Shown piece after piece: positions 24,196 to 36,823 of a stretch of 64,000 nt of DNA. The DNA is from Vandiemenella viatica. Lineage: Eukaryota > Arthropoda > Insecta > Orthoptera > Morabidae. The DNA lies in assembly GCA_031002005.1 (NCBI GenBank), contig JARYHS010009186.1, positions 181,128,437-181,192,436 on the forward strand, in the 5' to 3' direction. A program made the translations under genes and the position numbers. Under the pieces are notes generated by a model. That model saw only the letters and a list, made by a program, of their open reading frames with translations, was not told the origin of the DNA and made no database searches. Each line of letters opens with the position of its first letter. Positions within the stretch are counted from its first letter, which is position 1.

Positions 24196-25265
24196 GAATA
24201 AAACCGGTATCCGGCACTCGTGCCTTAAATTGATGCTGTTGATGATGTAAATTTTCATTTTAAACTAAAGTATGATTTATTTTTTGTTTTGGTCCCACTA
24301 TCCTCTAGTAGTAGGGGGGGTGAGCATGCATATGCATGAGATTTTTTTTTTTCTCTCTCTCTTCTGTCTCTCTTTTTCAATGTACCATTTTGTAGAACTA
24401 AAGATAAAAGAAGGGTAGGCACAAAGTTTAAAAGATGATATACCATCCCTAACTGCCTACCATGGGCAGAGAAAATTTTTCGTTACGAATCTTTTGCTCA
24501 AATTCTAATAGTTAATATACGACAAGCCAAGCCACATGGAGCTTTGAATTTGTTGTGATATATGTGATTTTTATAAATACTGGATTATAAAAGGAGAAGG
24601 AATGAGGTAATATACTGTAACAGCTTCCAGTGATAGTGTATTTGGATTGTAACATGTTGTAAACAGGAAGCTGTATACCTTACCTCCCACACCTGTTTTT
24701 TTGAAGGGGGGTTATACCTCACAGTATGAAACCATTCAATTATAAGTGTTTGTGTTGTACATATTTTTGACCATTCATTTGGATTTTTTTTTTTTTTTCT
24801 TTTCTCTATTGCTTGTTTTTGTCCTGTTGCATTATAAATATGTTTGTTCTCATTAGAATGGAAAGAGTGCAGGTGGTTCAATTGTGTGAACACAAAGTTT
24901 TGTAAAAAGCTGCACCTACCTTTAATCATCATGTATTATTTCTGTGTATTATATCAGCATGTTGATATATTCAGTACATTGTTCATTATGTCAGTGTATT
25001 CATGTTTTGTATGTGTTGTGCCACCGTGACAGGACAAAGATTTTTGGTGGATTTTGGACATTATTTTAAATGGGTCATTTCTGTTGTAAACTAACATTGT
25101 TCTAACACTGAAATGTAATAGAAGATATGTATTTAGTTTACCACCACCACCTTTAGAAGTAAGAATTTGGTACAGATATCGAGACACATTCAAGACAATA
25201 CTGTCTCTATGAGTTGTTGGGTTTAAATTTTGCCATTGTAAACCAGTATTTCCAAATAGGAAAAA

Positions 25266-25282
25266 TTAAACCCAAGGGGGGT
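25266..25282 (+). promoter_or_regulatory. Polypurine tract
   Basis: TAAACCCAAGGGGGGT directly precedes the 3' LTR, at the position expected for the plus-strand primer. It is purine-rich only in its second half. Confidence 0.6.
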
Positions 25283-25850
25283 TGTGGCGAGACAGTATAA
25301 AAAACCATGTGGGTGTTCGTGTTGAGCGGTGGAATCAGGACGATCCGATTGTTGAAAGTGTGACGCGAGATGCAAGTTGGATTGTCGAGGGCAGTCTGTG
25401 ACTCACTGTCTTGGAGGTCGGTCATGGTTGGTTGCGCGCGGCAGTGATTGTTTGGCGGTGCGTTCTGGCACTATCATGTGGACCTAATGAAACATTATAA
25501 GTACGCCGCCGTCATGCAGATAAACTGCAGTGTTTTGTAAATAGCAGTGAGCTTGTGGTCGTCGAACTAAAGCATCCAAACCAAGTGATAGAAGTGTAGC
25601 TCAGAACTTGCAGTTTGTAGGAGAAGAAGTCCACTGAATAGCCTTTACATACGGTCAAATTATAATCGTTGGTGGTGGTGGCTTAGTAATTGTACGTTCG
25701 GTGAATAAATTGAATGATTATCTATATGGCGACTTTGTGAATTATTAGTAGAAGAACCTGCAATCCAGTGATACCTAAACGAACAACAATTACCCCACCC
25801 CAAGCTGCTAGTGCATTATCGCCGCCAGCAGACGCCACTTTATCGTTACA
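25283..25850 (+). repeat. 3' LTR
   Basis: 568 bp, same ends as the 5' LTR, followed by the AGTG duplication at 25851-25854. Differences from the 5' LTR include GTCCACTGAAT for GTCCTGAAT and an extra A in CCTAAACG. Confidence 0.93.
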
Positions 25851-25864
25851 AGTGACAAAGCCCT

Positions 25865-26050
25865 TTTTCTTATTTCTTTATAAGGGGTTCATGCACAGTT
25901 AGCTACTGATCCAACCCTCTTTCTTTTATGATGATGGCATCAATAAGCTTCCAATATGCTGAGAAATAGTATGTACTGGTTTCATTTGTTAAGGTAAATA
26001 TTTAAAAAAAAATAATAAGCCTCATTTATATATGATCCACTCTCATATAT
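25865..26050 (+). pseudogene. Mariner transposase C-terminal fragment, right arm
   Basis: Plus-strand partner of 16225-16445. It lacks about 35 bp in the middle relative to the left copy (CCAATATGCT joins directly to GAGAAATAG), an arm-specific deletion. It immediately follows the LTR retrotransposon. Confidence 0.5.
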
Positions 26051-26313
26051 TAACTCATTCTCTAGTGTTATTATCATAGTAACCACTTCCTGATTCCATG
26101 ACTTTATGAAAATCAGAACTACAACTAAGCTACTAATACTTCAAATCCAGCTTACCTACATAAATAAGTAATGAAATGTCCAATTACAAATATCTGATTT
26201 TTTATAATACAGTAATTTTAAATTTTGGTATGTAGCAAAATTAGAAATCACATTGAATAGTACTGACCTTAACAGGTTTCCATTGCATTCAACTAAATAC
26301 TTTTTTAGCTCAC

Positions 26314-26482
26314 CTCTGTTTGTTTTTAGTCTGATTTTATTAAGCTTAATCTCCTTTTCAGCCTCTTTAACTTTTCTCAGCCTCTCCAGCCTTTCACATA
26401 GTCTACTTGACATTATGTTTTGGTTGTCTTCTAGTAAGTGGTTGGCTAGTTCAAGACGCATTTCATGTATTGTCTGTATTTC
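26314..26482 (-). CDS. CFAP91: CFAP91/MAATS1-like exon C, right-arm copy
   Basis: 169 bp exon, acceptor after a T-rich tract ending in ATGTAG, donor AGAG|GTGAGC. It begins in phase 0, joining exon B as FREE|EIQTIHEMRLELAN, and ends after one base of the next codon. The product is a highly charged helix (RLERLRKVKEAEKEIKLNKI), as expected for the coiled-coil middle of CFAP91. The intron from exon B is 8,095 bp. The protein sequence is identical to the left-arm copy across the exon. The frame stays open into the intron, so a longer exon cannot be excluded, but the GTGAGC donor is strong. No following exon was seen before the N gap. Confidence 0.78.
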
Positions 26483-29400
26483 CTACATGAAATAATAAAA
26501 AATTGCCTAGGAGAATAATCTATAGTAATTTTGTGTTGTGGACTACAACTGATATGACTCCTGTGATATCACTTATGAGCAATCTCAGGAGTATGGAAAA
26601 AGTACAGGTATATAGTATTTCCTGGAAAATTAATTTTGGTAATAGTTTATGACAACATAGTTAGTACAATGATACACAATACTACTTTTATCAATTCTAC
26701 AATGTCAGTATAATTTTTAAAATCCTATAACACTTACAAATAGCCATTACTAACTGTATAACTCCTTCTTTCTGCATAAAACATGTAAGAATATTCACAA
26801 TAATTTGAATTATAAGATAAAGATCTTCCAGTTTGATTTTGAAATTGTAAAGGTTTTTTAACATATAATTCATTGTGGAAAGAATGTTGGTTTCATGCAT
26901 TCTTCTTGAGTTTATTTATTCTATTTTTGTAGTGTGACATTCATGCCATGAATATATTTATAGTCTTCAACTTATTATATTTATATTATTTATTCAGTGC
27001 AAAATTATTTTTTTTATTCAAATCCTGGGTTAATTTATTGATACTAAACCCGGGCGGCCAAAGATTTAAAAATAACTTTTGGTAATGCAAGGTTGCTTAT
27101 GTAAAGGAGCAAAAGATTGGTGAAATAATGAAATGTGCCAATGGTCAGGGCAAAATTCTGAATGTCTGCATGGCCGGAGAAAGCAGGTGGTTGGCGTCAA
27201 GGAGTCGCCTTGAGCACAATAGGGATGCCGGATGCGACTAGCGAGTCCTGTTAGCCCATGGCCAGGGCATTGTCCTCTCCGCCAAAATGTGGGGGTTGTT
27301 GAAGGTCGTCACTGCCTCAAGTGAGCGCAAAACAAAAAGCTAATAGCAAGCGCTTTGGACATCATGTGGTTTTGGTGTACACTATCCCACCACAGCTGTA
27401 TAGTGTCAGGGGTTACAAAAGTTACTCCACGGCTTCTTTTTTGAATGTGACCTGGTCACTGGAATGCAAGGGGTAGAGCCATAGCTTTCTAAGAGTGACC
27501 TGATGCAGTCATGGACAGGACGAGCACTTCTGTACTGGCCGCGACTTTGAGGTCAACATCTCACAGTAACATGCTGAGTTGCGTCCATCACGGTGCTGTA
27601 TTCATATGGTAATGCGCTCTTATGCCAGGCCAATGTTCACCAGAGGCTTTAGTGACCTGTAAACACCACATGAGACTGGAATTTCAACTTGTAAAGTACC
27701 TTTTTGTTTACCAAGAGCATTACCACTAGCTACCCCCAGCAGTAAAATATTCTATAGATCAATTGTAAAGTTGCCGATGTTGGACTTAGAAATTTCGAGA
27801 AGAGTAGTTGTCAACTTTAAGGAATTTTCCTGTAATCTTTCCCACAGGGACAATTCACCATAAAAATCATTTTAAAGAGTATTTATCATATCGGTAAATG
27901 TTTATTTTAAGAGATATTTTGGTTTGTTCACGTTTTGAAACACGCGATCAGAAAAGTAAAAATCTAAGATTTGAAATATCTTTAAATTGAGTAAAGCTAC
28001 AGCTGAACTTTTATCACCAGCTATAGTCAGCATTGTTCCAGATATTTTGGTAGTAAATTAAGTAATTTGGCAAAGTTTAATTAGCAATTTTAATTAAGAG
28101 AAAAAATGAACTTTTTAACTAAAAGAAATACAAATTTGAAATTTAAATCAGTAGATAGCCCAAATTATGACAATTACAAATATATAACGGTTTTGGTAAA
28201 AAGTTTAAGCATTTGTATGGTAATTAAGTTTTTGAAAATAGATTGTCGCTGATTGTTGTTGAAGCACGTGAAAATTCCACCAAGTTGGTCTTGTGATGAC
28301 TTTAATTTTAAGATTATAGAAACCCTTTTGAATGTTAAATTAAATTAAAACTGATAGAACATGACAATAGAAAGTCCCTGTAAAAATTTCAAGTTAAACT
28401 ATTATCTACTTTTGGAGATATTAATTAAAGAAAGATTCACCAAGGTCATAGGCTCTGGGAAGTCTATAAAAGACCTTGCAGTAAGCTCACGTTTTCTCAT
28501 TCTTACGCCGGAAAGTGATCGCGCAACTCCGCGCTAGTTAGCGGGACAAATTTCTTCCCTGCAGTAGCAGTTTAGGCATTAGTACTCACTAATGTTAGGG
28601 GGCTTTGTGAGTTTTTGTCTTCTCGTAGAATTGTACTTAATCTGCAATCTTCAAAGAAATTGTTGTTAGATGCTTTATTCAGAAATCTGGTACTGACAAT
28701 GTACGAGTGAACTTTTGCAAGAATATAAGTACTGTGTTATTCTCAAACTGTGTTAAATGACTTTATCTTGTTTACCCTTCACATTTTGGGTTTACTAATA
28801 TGAATGCGTGGCAGCCGATCTATTTAATATTACAGGTACCATAGGGCTATGCATGGTCACGAACTTAATTGTTCATAGTTCAGGTGAAGATGTTGTATAT
28901 TGCAGCCTTGTCGCCTGACAAACTCTAAATGTGCGTAACCCCTGAGCTAGGTGGCAACATTTTCACCGAACATTAAATTCTGAAAGTTCCTTGTTTGCTG
29001 TAAAATGATTCAGATAATGTTCATTTTGTTTTTAATGGCGCCCTGGGAAAATTCATATGTGTATATGCATAACAACTAAGACCTGTGTCATCATGATGTT
29101 TCATTAACCACTTTGATACCTAAAATACTTAAAGTTTAATTATTGTTTGCTCTGATTCGGCAAATTGTAAGGTCTGGGTATTGCTTGCTTATAGCGGTGC
29201 ATTATCTTGTGTTAGAGGTAACGTTAAATATACCCAGCAATTTAAATGCCAGAAGACCGAATAAAACTTCAATATTTATTTACCTGTAATCCTACAACAA
29301 TCAAAATTCTTGCTATCCAGATTATCAAAACTAATATTCATCTTAATATTCTAAATCATAACAGCCCCCAATGCACCTGATACAACTTGGTAACAAACAT

Positions 29401-30004
29401 GTGATAGGTCTCGATGTGTACATATCTGATTCCCTCCCTCCTCTAACATGAATAAGGTTTATACCAAAATAATGTAAAGTGTTTATCATGGCCCTCCTAC
29501 TTTAAGTTGTGGCGGGTGACTAGTTTATTTTCCCTGTCCTCCATTCCTAACAGAATTTCTGCGGGCACTATATATGTAGTGACAATAAGAATTCTGCTCA
29601 GCAGTAATAATAAGGAAGTATAGGGAAAGTAATCCCATCACTCACCAAGGATAAATGCAGGAGGTTGCAGACGATCACAAAAACACGAACTCACTTTACA
29701 ATATTTTTGTAAAAAGTTTAGTCACCTAAGACATGAGACATATGGCAATGGGATCAGATATGTACGGATTAAGACTACCACATAATTTAGCCAAATATAA
29801 ACAAGATTGGCAATGAGGGAGTTGACCAGTGAAAGTATAATCTCTGTAATGACCAGTCAAAGTAAAATATAATAAAAGACAAAAATATTTTGGATTGGCT
29901 AAAATATAAGAAAAACATAACTAAACAAAAAATAATAATAAAAACAAAGTGTAATGTTATTATTATTAATGTAATTGGGATTGAGCCAACACGCTGGTGG
30001 CAAT
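26483..30004. other. Intronic repeat-rich sequence, no gene (right arm)
   Basis: Counterpart of 12371-15798. Contains a TATAAAAG box at about 28466 followed by CTCATTCTTA, on the plus strand. Short indels and substitutions separate it from the left copy, including an extra stretch near 28660-28690. No gene recognised. Confidence 0.5.
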
Positions 30005-30738
30005 TTCCCTAGTCAGCTAATTATCCCTTTACATAAGTGTTTTTGAAAACTTATTCATCACTACACTTGGTAATTTGTTCCAATACATGACACCCATGCC
30101 AACAAAAGAAAATTTTCGCACTCCCTTAGGCATGAAATTGAACACAAGCTTGTGATTATGGTCACCTTTCCCCTTCCACGCCCTATTCCTAATTCTTTGG
30201 CCAATATCCCTCCAAACATCATCACCAACATATGCCCTATACATTCCATGCACTCTATTCACCCTCTTCCTTTCCTCCAATGAGTCCCAATCCAGCTCCT
30301 TTATCATATCAGTAACTGACTGGGTAATGTGATAAATACTACACACAAATCTAGCTGCTCTTCTCTGTACACCTTCCAACTCCTGTATTTGATAACCAAA
30401 ATTTGGGTCCCAAACTACACCACCGTATTCAACCAATGGTCTGACCAAAGTTTTGTAACTCAACTCCCTAACTTCTCTGGTACATCCTCTCATCACCCTC
30501 TCCAGAAAATGAAGGACTTTGTAATCTGTTTCTACCACCTGTGCAATGAGCTCTGCCCAGTTGAGTTTTTTATCAAACGTTGTGCCAAGATATTTACACT
30601 TCAAGCTTTCAACAAGCTATTCTGACCCCACCCTATAATCGTAATTAACCTTTTGTATCTGTATAACTAATATGCTGACATTTCTTGACATTTATCTTCA
30701 TTCCATGTGGACCTACCCATTTAGGTATTCTACCTATG

Positions 30739-32527
30739 TGTGACGATACAATAGTATTGCTGGTATATCGACATTGGTAAATGTGAGAAGATCATTGGAG
30801 GATAAAGATGGAGCCAGTCTGTTGCTAGCCGCGGAAGAACATGGACTCTTTGTGCGCACAGGTTGGTGTCTAATGTAAGAATGCCATGAATATGGTACTT
30901 GTGTGTGTGGCAGTGATTACACAAGAGTAAAACTACCTAACTGCTTACCGAATATCAGCAGTACTCCAAAACGTGTGTAATGACTGTGACATGATGATAA
31001 CTGTGTTTTCAACAAGTGTAATATGGCGGGTATATGTTGGCCTGAACATTTTTCTAATTACAAACTGTTTCATCTTCATAATATGGTCAAATTAGGTTAT
31101 TAATCACTGGTGGTTCACTTTGGTGGGTTGTATCAGTTTTCATGTAATTAAAAGAATGTAATGTGTTCATATCTACATGTTGTTGTTGCTTTGTGTGTGA
31201 GCCGACAACCTTTTCACATAGTCAGCCGAGCAGGTCGGCATAACTTGCAAAACTGTAATGATGATTAGTGTGTTTATAATTTTATGGCCCTTGAACAGTG
31301 ACTGAAGGACTACAATTGATTTTAATGTTAGTATCAAGCCAAGGAATGACTATAAAACAAACCACTGATCAGCTCCAATATTCTTATTTCATCAATTTAC
31401 ATATTTAAATCCTACACAGGTCACCCTGCAGCTTTTAACAGCCCTCAAACCTAGACTTTAATGGAATTGTATTTTGTGAATTATTAGTAGCAAGCTAGGG
31501 GTTGAGTGAATATGATTTTGTATGTTTGTCTTGCAATTTACTGTAAGTCAGTGTAAATTGACTTTGTTTTATGAAAAGAGACTATGTAAATACTATTTAA
31601 TATGTTTAAGGACACAACTATGCAAGAGAAATTGATTAAATGTTTGTATTCCAAGTATCAAGGTGGGATATGATGTTTAAAAGATGATTTACTACAGTAT
31701 AAAATGATTTATGTGGATAATTTTGTGTTTAAATATCTTTAATTTTCATTTCTGAGCATTTTTTAATGATTTTAAATGATTATGTATTGATTTTGATTGT
31801 GTTTAATATATTTTTAATTTTTTAAGTATTGTTAAGGTTCAAGAAATGTCTGTCGGAAGCCTTTGTAATGTTTTGGAACTTTCTATGAAACTTATATAAA
31901 GTGAGCAGCAGAGACTCGGTTAGAACAGTTTTACTTCGGCAAAGAAAACAGTTTACATCAGCAAAGGACACTCAGTTGGAACAGTTTTGTATGTACTGTG
32001 AGAGAGTGTGGTAGTATTGTCTTTGGAAGTACAGAGAAGAGCCGCTCGAATCGTGACCGCTTGCTACAGTTCTTATGAAAGTGGTACAGAACTGATTAGT
32101 AGACTAGGCTGAGAGTCTCTGGTAGATAGATGACGCACGTTTCGTATAAACTTATTGGTAAACATGCGTACTCCCACTTTCACTTACGAGTGTAGTGAAA
32201 TACTTCGTCCAGCAACCTATTTGGGTCGGAATGACAGGAAAGATAAAATTAGAGAAATAAGGTGCCGCACTGATTCTTATATGAATTCTTTTTTTCCTCG
32301 TACCATTAGGGATTGGAATGCACAAGCACCCTCTGCCACCCACATTTTTGTGAATTGCAGAGTATATATGTAGATGTAGATGGAAGGAGTATTGAGAGTA
32401 ATCACTGGAGTTTGTGTTACATGTGACCAGTATTTTTGAAGTCCAATATTTTATGAGAAATAAAAACAAGTTTAATTTACAAGTGTGTCTGGAACTGCTT
32501 ATTTAATATATTATAAACCACAACACA
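30739..32527. mobile_element. Putative large solo LTR, right-arm counterpart
   Basis: Reverse-complement partner of 9801-11600, interrupting the right copy of LINE C at the same point. In plus orientation a TATATAAAG box lies near 31890, followed about 30 bp downstream by GAGACTCGGTT. It contains the LINE D fragment. Present in both arms, so it predates their divergence. Confidence 0.5.
32031..32373 (+). pseudogene. LINE D RT C-terminal fragment, right arm
   Basis: Plus-strand copy of the fragment at 9956-10340. A 72-residue open segment (32155-32373) contains PATYLGRNDRKDKIREIRCR and NSFFPRTIRDWNAQ, then a TGTAGATGTAGATGG tail. It is slightly closer to the usual FFPRTIRDWN motif than the left copy (R in place of H). 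Confidence 0.65.
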
Positions 32528-34577
32528 ACTAATAAGCTGTTCACAGCCTTCATCTGTTTTGATCCTATTGTGTACCATTACATCATCTCCAAAATACCTA
32601 GACTCTGACTGTAACACAGCAACACAGTCATTCATTAGAATTATGAAATTATGAACAACAACAGTCCCAATACACTACCCTGTGGCACTCCCATATTTAC
32701 TTCCACCTCTTTTGATAATATATTTCCTACTCTAACACTCTGCTTTCTGGCTTTTAAGAATTCCTCTACCCAACAAGTAACTTTTTCATCCAATCCAATA
32801 GATTTGAGTTTATTTAAAACCATTTTATGGTTCACTTTGTCAAACACTTTAGAAAGATCCAGTGCCACACTATCAGCTTGGCCTTCCTTGTCCAATTCAT
32901 CTGAAATATCTTGTATTTACCCCACCATCTGAGATACACATGAATATACTTGCCTAAAGCCATGTTGTCGATCTGAAAACCAGTTTCTTTCCTCACGGAC
33001 ATTCTAATATGATTTCATATCAATCTCTTGATCATTTTGTCTATCACTGATATAAAACTAATTGGCCTGTTATTGTCAACCCTATTTGTAACCCCTCCTT
33101 TATGAACCAGTACTACTATCGCTCTTTTCCAATCCTCTGGTAAGCAACAAGACACCAAACTCATTATAAATAAAATTTCAAGGTAAGGTACAACATCATA
33201 TCCCACAATCCTTAATACATCTGTAGTATTATTATCTACACCAGCACCTTTACGATTTTTTTAGCTTTCTGAGTTCCTTCATAATTTCCTGAGAATTTAT
33301 TTCAAATTTTGTGGTTTCCTCATTTATACATTTAGGAGAGTCTCCTCTGATTCATTACCTCCCATCACAGGATGATTGTCCCTAGTTGTGTCACTAAACC
33401 AGTCACTTAATGTCACTGCAATTTTAAAATCCTCAGTGACTTCAACTCTATTCTTATCTACAATGGTCTGAATACCTTCCTTTTCCCTCAGTTTTCTAAT
33501 ATGGCCATCGAAATTTCTAGATGTATCATTAGTGATTCTCCTGCACCAATAGTCTCCTTCAGAAACTCATTCTTTGCTTCTCTCTTTGCTCTTAGTAATT
33601 GCTTGTTTAGTTGTTTTAAGTATTCCCTACTGCTTTCCTGTCTCTTTACTCTGTTGTATTTCTGTCTCACTAGCCTCTTTAACCTTCTCACCTCCCTATT
33701 GTGATATGTAGGTTCTGTACTTCTCTTTATTTTCTGTTTTGGAATAAACATTTCCTCAACCTTTTTTATTATCTCCTTAAACTCTTCCCATTTTGCCTCC
33801 ACTGTACTTGTACCATCCTTCCATTTGATGAACCTTTCCCTGAAATATCTCTTCAATTTTAAAGTCTGTGCCTTTTTATAATTATGCCTTTTCCCCCTTC
33901 TGTTTTGGCCACTGAATCTCCTAATATCCATCGGTACCGCACAGTGATCACTTATTCCTTCAGTTACTTGAAACCCTATAAGATTTTCATCAGGCTTTAT
34001 TAGAAAGATATTCAACATGTTTGGTCCCCTTATATTTTGCTCTACCGCTTGTGTAAACCTCCTTCCCTGATTAGGGTATTTGCTAATCTCTGTTACCTTG
34101 TGTTATTTATCTTATTTCCCACCCACCTGGTAAATTTCAGTCCCCTCCAATAATAAGTTAAATAGTCTAATTCTAATAACACAATGATAGGTCTTATCAG
34201 AGGCTAAGGCCAGGAGGAAGCATGGTTCCCATCTATGGAGTTCTGAAGGGGAATAGTATCAGGAAAAATTCTGACAGCTCCAACCCTACAACAGGTGTTG
34301 TGGTTGTTAGAACTATATGAACTTGAAAAATCCAACTGGAAAATAACATACTTCTAGCTTGGATTATGTACGTCAATGTTTATATGGAACAGTTAGTTCT
34401 ATCTAAATTGTGAAAAACATGAGGGATTAACAGAGAACCAATAATTTACCAAGTAATATAGCATGTCATGAACAAATGAGTCAGGCAGATAACTTAAAAC
34501 AGAATTAGTTTTCCCACAACAAAAGGTGATATGATAATGTATTGTGTAATTATTATAAAGACAAGGCATCTACATAC

Positions 34578-34744
34578 CTCTTCCCTGAAAGACCACTCAT
34601 CCCTTTCAAGGGCTTCTACAATATCCCTCCTCTTGTCAATATTCGCAGCTGTGTCCAGTGGAGGTAAGCACCGTTCCCATGCCCTTTTAATACGAAGTCT
34701 CTCAATTATTTCCACTTCATGAACTCCAGCTGGCAATCCGCATC
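34578..34744 (-). CDS. CFAP91: CFAP91/MAATS1-like exon B, right-arm copy
   Basis: 167 bp exon with acceptor AG at 34746-34745 after a T-rich tract and donor GAG|GTATGT. It starts with GA, completing the glycine codon begun by exon A, then reads CGLPAGVHEVEIIERLRIKR and KRRDIVEALERDEWSFREE, ending in phase 0. The GLPAG-EVE-IERxRxKRAWE and ExxEWxFRE pattern is what I recall for CFAP91. The intron to exon A is 14,320 bp. It differs from the left-arm copy by a synonymous TGC/TGT change at the second codon. A LINE tail ends roughly 30-40 bp upstream of the acceptor. The intact frame and splice sites argue for a functional copy. Confidence 0.82.
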
Positions 34745-34784
34745 CTAAAATTTTTTTGTAACATCAGACCTATCTTTTCATTCA

Positions 34785-34928
34785 TTCATTCATTTTATTT
34801 GGTCCTATACATCTTTTACATATAACTTGTATAATGAATTAGGACAAATCAAGGTACAGTATATTCAATATTATTGTTATCTTACTTAACAATTTTATGC
34901 CTTAAGTTAACTATAAATCGTTTAATAC

Positions 34929-34977
<49 letters not shown>

Positions 34978-36300
34978 CATGTTATTGACAAATATGTGCT
35001 GTAATATCCTATATAAGTACAACCTACTACTACAAACAATTTTTTATTCTGCCTTTCCTTCCCTCATTCATCAGTTAAATACTCTTTGATTGAGTAGAAG
35101 GCTTTATCACATAAATACTCTTTAAGCTTATGTTTGAACTGTTCTCCCTAGTTACTAATTAATCTTATATCTGTCGGAAGTTTATTGAACAGTTGGGCTC
35201 CCGAATATGAAGGACATTTTTCAAATTTTTTTGTGTTGTGTGCGTGTAAATTGAAATTAATTTTATTACGTGTTTCATATTCGTGCACTTGCTCATTCTT
35301 TTTAACAACCTTCTTTGTGAGTGAGAGCAGTATAGTCTTATATATGTATATACAGGGAAATGTTAGAATCTTCAAATCTACAAAATATTTTCTACATGAA
35401 ACCATTCTTTTTTCTTTTAGTATTGTGCTAATCATATGTTTTTGTATTTTTAATATTCTCATTACGCTATTTTCTGTGGGCCTTCCCCATGCTGATATAC
35501 CATATCTCAGTTGGCTTTCAAAAAGGGAGTAATAGATAGTGATCAGAGTATCCCTGCTGCAGAATTCTCGGAGGTAGCTGACCATAAATACAATAGGGGT
35601 TAGTTTCTTACAGCATTGAACCACCTGTTTTTCCCAATTCATAAATTTGTCTATTTGAATCACTAGCAAGTTAGCTGATTCTGTCTCCTTTATTTGCTCA
35701 CTGCTTATGTTTAAATTTACAGAGTACCTTGTTCTTTTCGACTGAAATGATATCATTTGGGTTTTGTTTAAGTTGATTACAAGATAATTATCTTCTAACC
35801 ATTTTATTAGTCTCTGGAAGTAAAGATTAAGGTTTGTTTCTAGATTACATAGTTTGATGTTTGGCATCTTCACAGTTGCATCATCTACATAAAGGACCAT
35901 TGAATCATTCTCCCCTATTGGTCTTGGGATATCATTTATGTATAGGATGAATAACAGAGGCCCCAGCACCGAGCCCTGTGGTACTCCTGCTTTTATAGTA
36001 AGGGTGTTTGATGTTACATTTTTAAAGTCTGTGTTGCTTCTTATGATCGTAAATTGTTTTCTATTTGACAGATATGATTCTATCCATTTATAGGTCTTAC
36101 CCCTTATTCCCCATTTTTCTAGTTTGTTGAGTAACCTCTGATGATTGACTGTGTCAAAGGCTTTTGATAGATCTATAAGTACTGCTGTTGTATACTCTCC
36201 ATCATCCAGGGATTTCTTTACCGAATCTACAAACATTGTGACTGCTGTTTCTGTAGACCTGTATTTCCTATAACCATCTTCTGGAACCAATATGAATTAG
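34785..36300 (-). mobile_element. LINE A, right copy, uninterrupted
   Basis: Reverse complement of the left copy without the hAT. It is 5'-truncated near 36300. The T run 34931-34974 (44 bp, against 36 in the left arm) is the complement of the A run in the 3' UTR, followed by the (TCAT)n tail near 34785-34795. It lies just upstream of exon B, in the same orientation as the host gene. Confidence 0.86.
35148..36290 (-). pseudogene. LINE A reverse transcriptase, prematurely stopped
   Basis: 380-residue open frame: RT boxes SKAFDTVNH near residue 44, GVPQGSVLGPLLF near 100, LYVDD near 130, then thumb and C-terminal region to about residue 380. The endonuclease and 5' half are missing. It stops at TAG (35148-35150), where the left copy has AAG and continues another 30 or so residues, so this arm carries a nonsense change. 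It is not expected to be active. Confidence 0.82.
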
Positions 36301-36485
36301 AAAGGAATGGTTAAAGAATAATTTATACTTTTAATATGGGGATTATGACTATTCTATCTTTACATTTTTGTTTAGTATCATGTCTTCCTATAATATACGA
36401 CATCTCTCCTACCAGCGGCAGATCCAGGATTTTTTTTTGGGAGGGACTTGAGCGGACTTTGGTTTGGAGGGTCTTGGATTGAGTC

Positions 36486-36787
36486 GATTTTGGTAATGTC
36501 AGTGGTGGACCTAGATACTTTTGGGTGGCCTGAGCCACCTAGACCCCCCTGACAAAAAAAGGTTAGTGTTACTGCACTTAAATACAGAGCAAAAAGTTTA
36601 CAAAAATGTTTAAGGACATAATATTAAATACAAAATTTCAAGTCACATTCTGAAGGAGAAGTATTTATAGATGAATTTTGAAAGTAGAAACAAGTATTTT
36701 GCTTATGCAGTATAAGAGGGTTTTCAAGGAAAAAGAATTGAGAAAAGGAAAGTTGAACTTTGGACAATTATTACAGGAAAATAAGGG

Positions 36788-36823
<36 letters not shown>

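Larger units (their letters stand above)
20036..25850 (+). mobile_element. Gag-only LTR retrotransposon, 5.8 kb, right arm only
   Basis: Two nearly identical LTRs (20036-20601 and 25283-25850) with TG...CA ends, 4 bp target duplication AGTG (20032-20035 and 25851-25854), a primer-binding-like TGG immediately after the 5' LTR, and a polypurine tract before the 3' LTR. The left arm has the empty site (CACT at 16459-16462). Between the LTRs there is one long gag-like frame, but no protease, RT, RNase H or integrase was recognised, so it is probably non-autonomous, mobilised by an unseen partner. Near-identical LTRs imply recent insertion. A 4 bp duplication suits a Ty3/gypsy-type element, but the family is unproven. 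Confidence 0.9.
30005..34152 (-). mobile_element. LINE C, right copy
   Basis: Reverse complement of the left LINE C, interrupted only by the 1.8 kb element 30739-32527; LINE B is absent. The segment 34018-33488 keeps a 176-residue open frame spanning the endonuclease end (EGISDHCAVPMDI) and the basic linker. 32895-32641 carries LDLSKVFDKVNH and MGVPQGSVLG. 30604-30029 carries the thumb and C-terminal domain in a 191-residue frame. Fragmentary and inactive. Confidence 0.83.

Noticed and set aside
24255..24932. Short minus-strand frames in the 3' part of the LTR element
   Set aside because: Low-complexity, no pol motifs, and opposite to element transcription.
34874..35089. Frame dominated by phenylalanine
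   Set aside because: Produced by the 44 bp T run of the LINE A tail.
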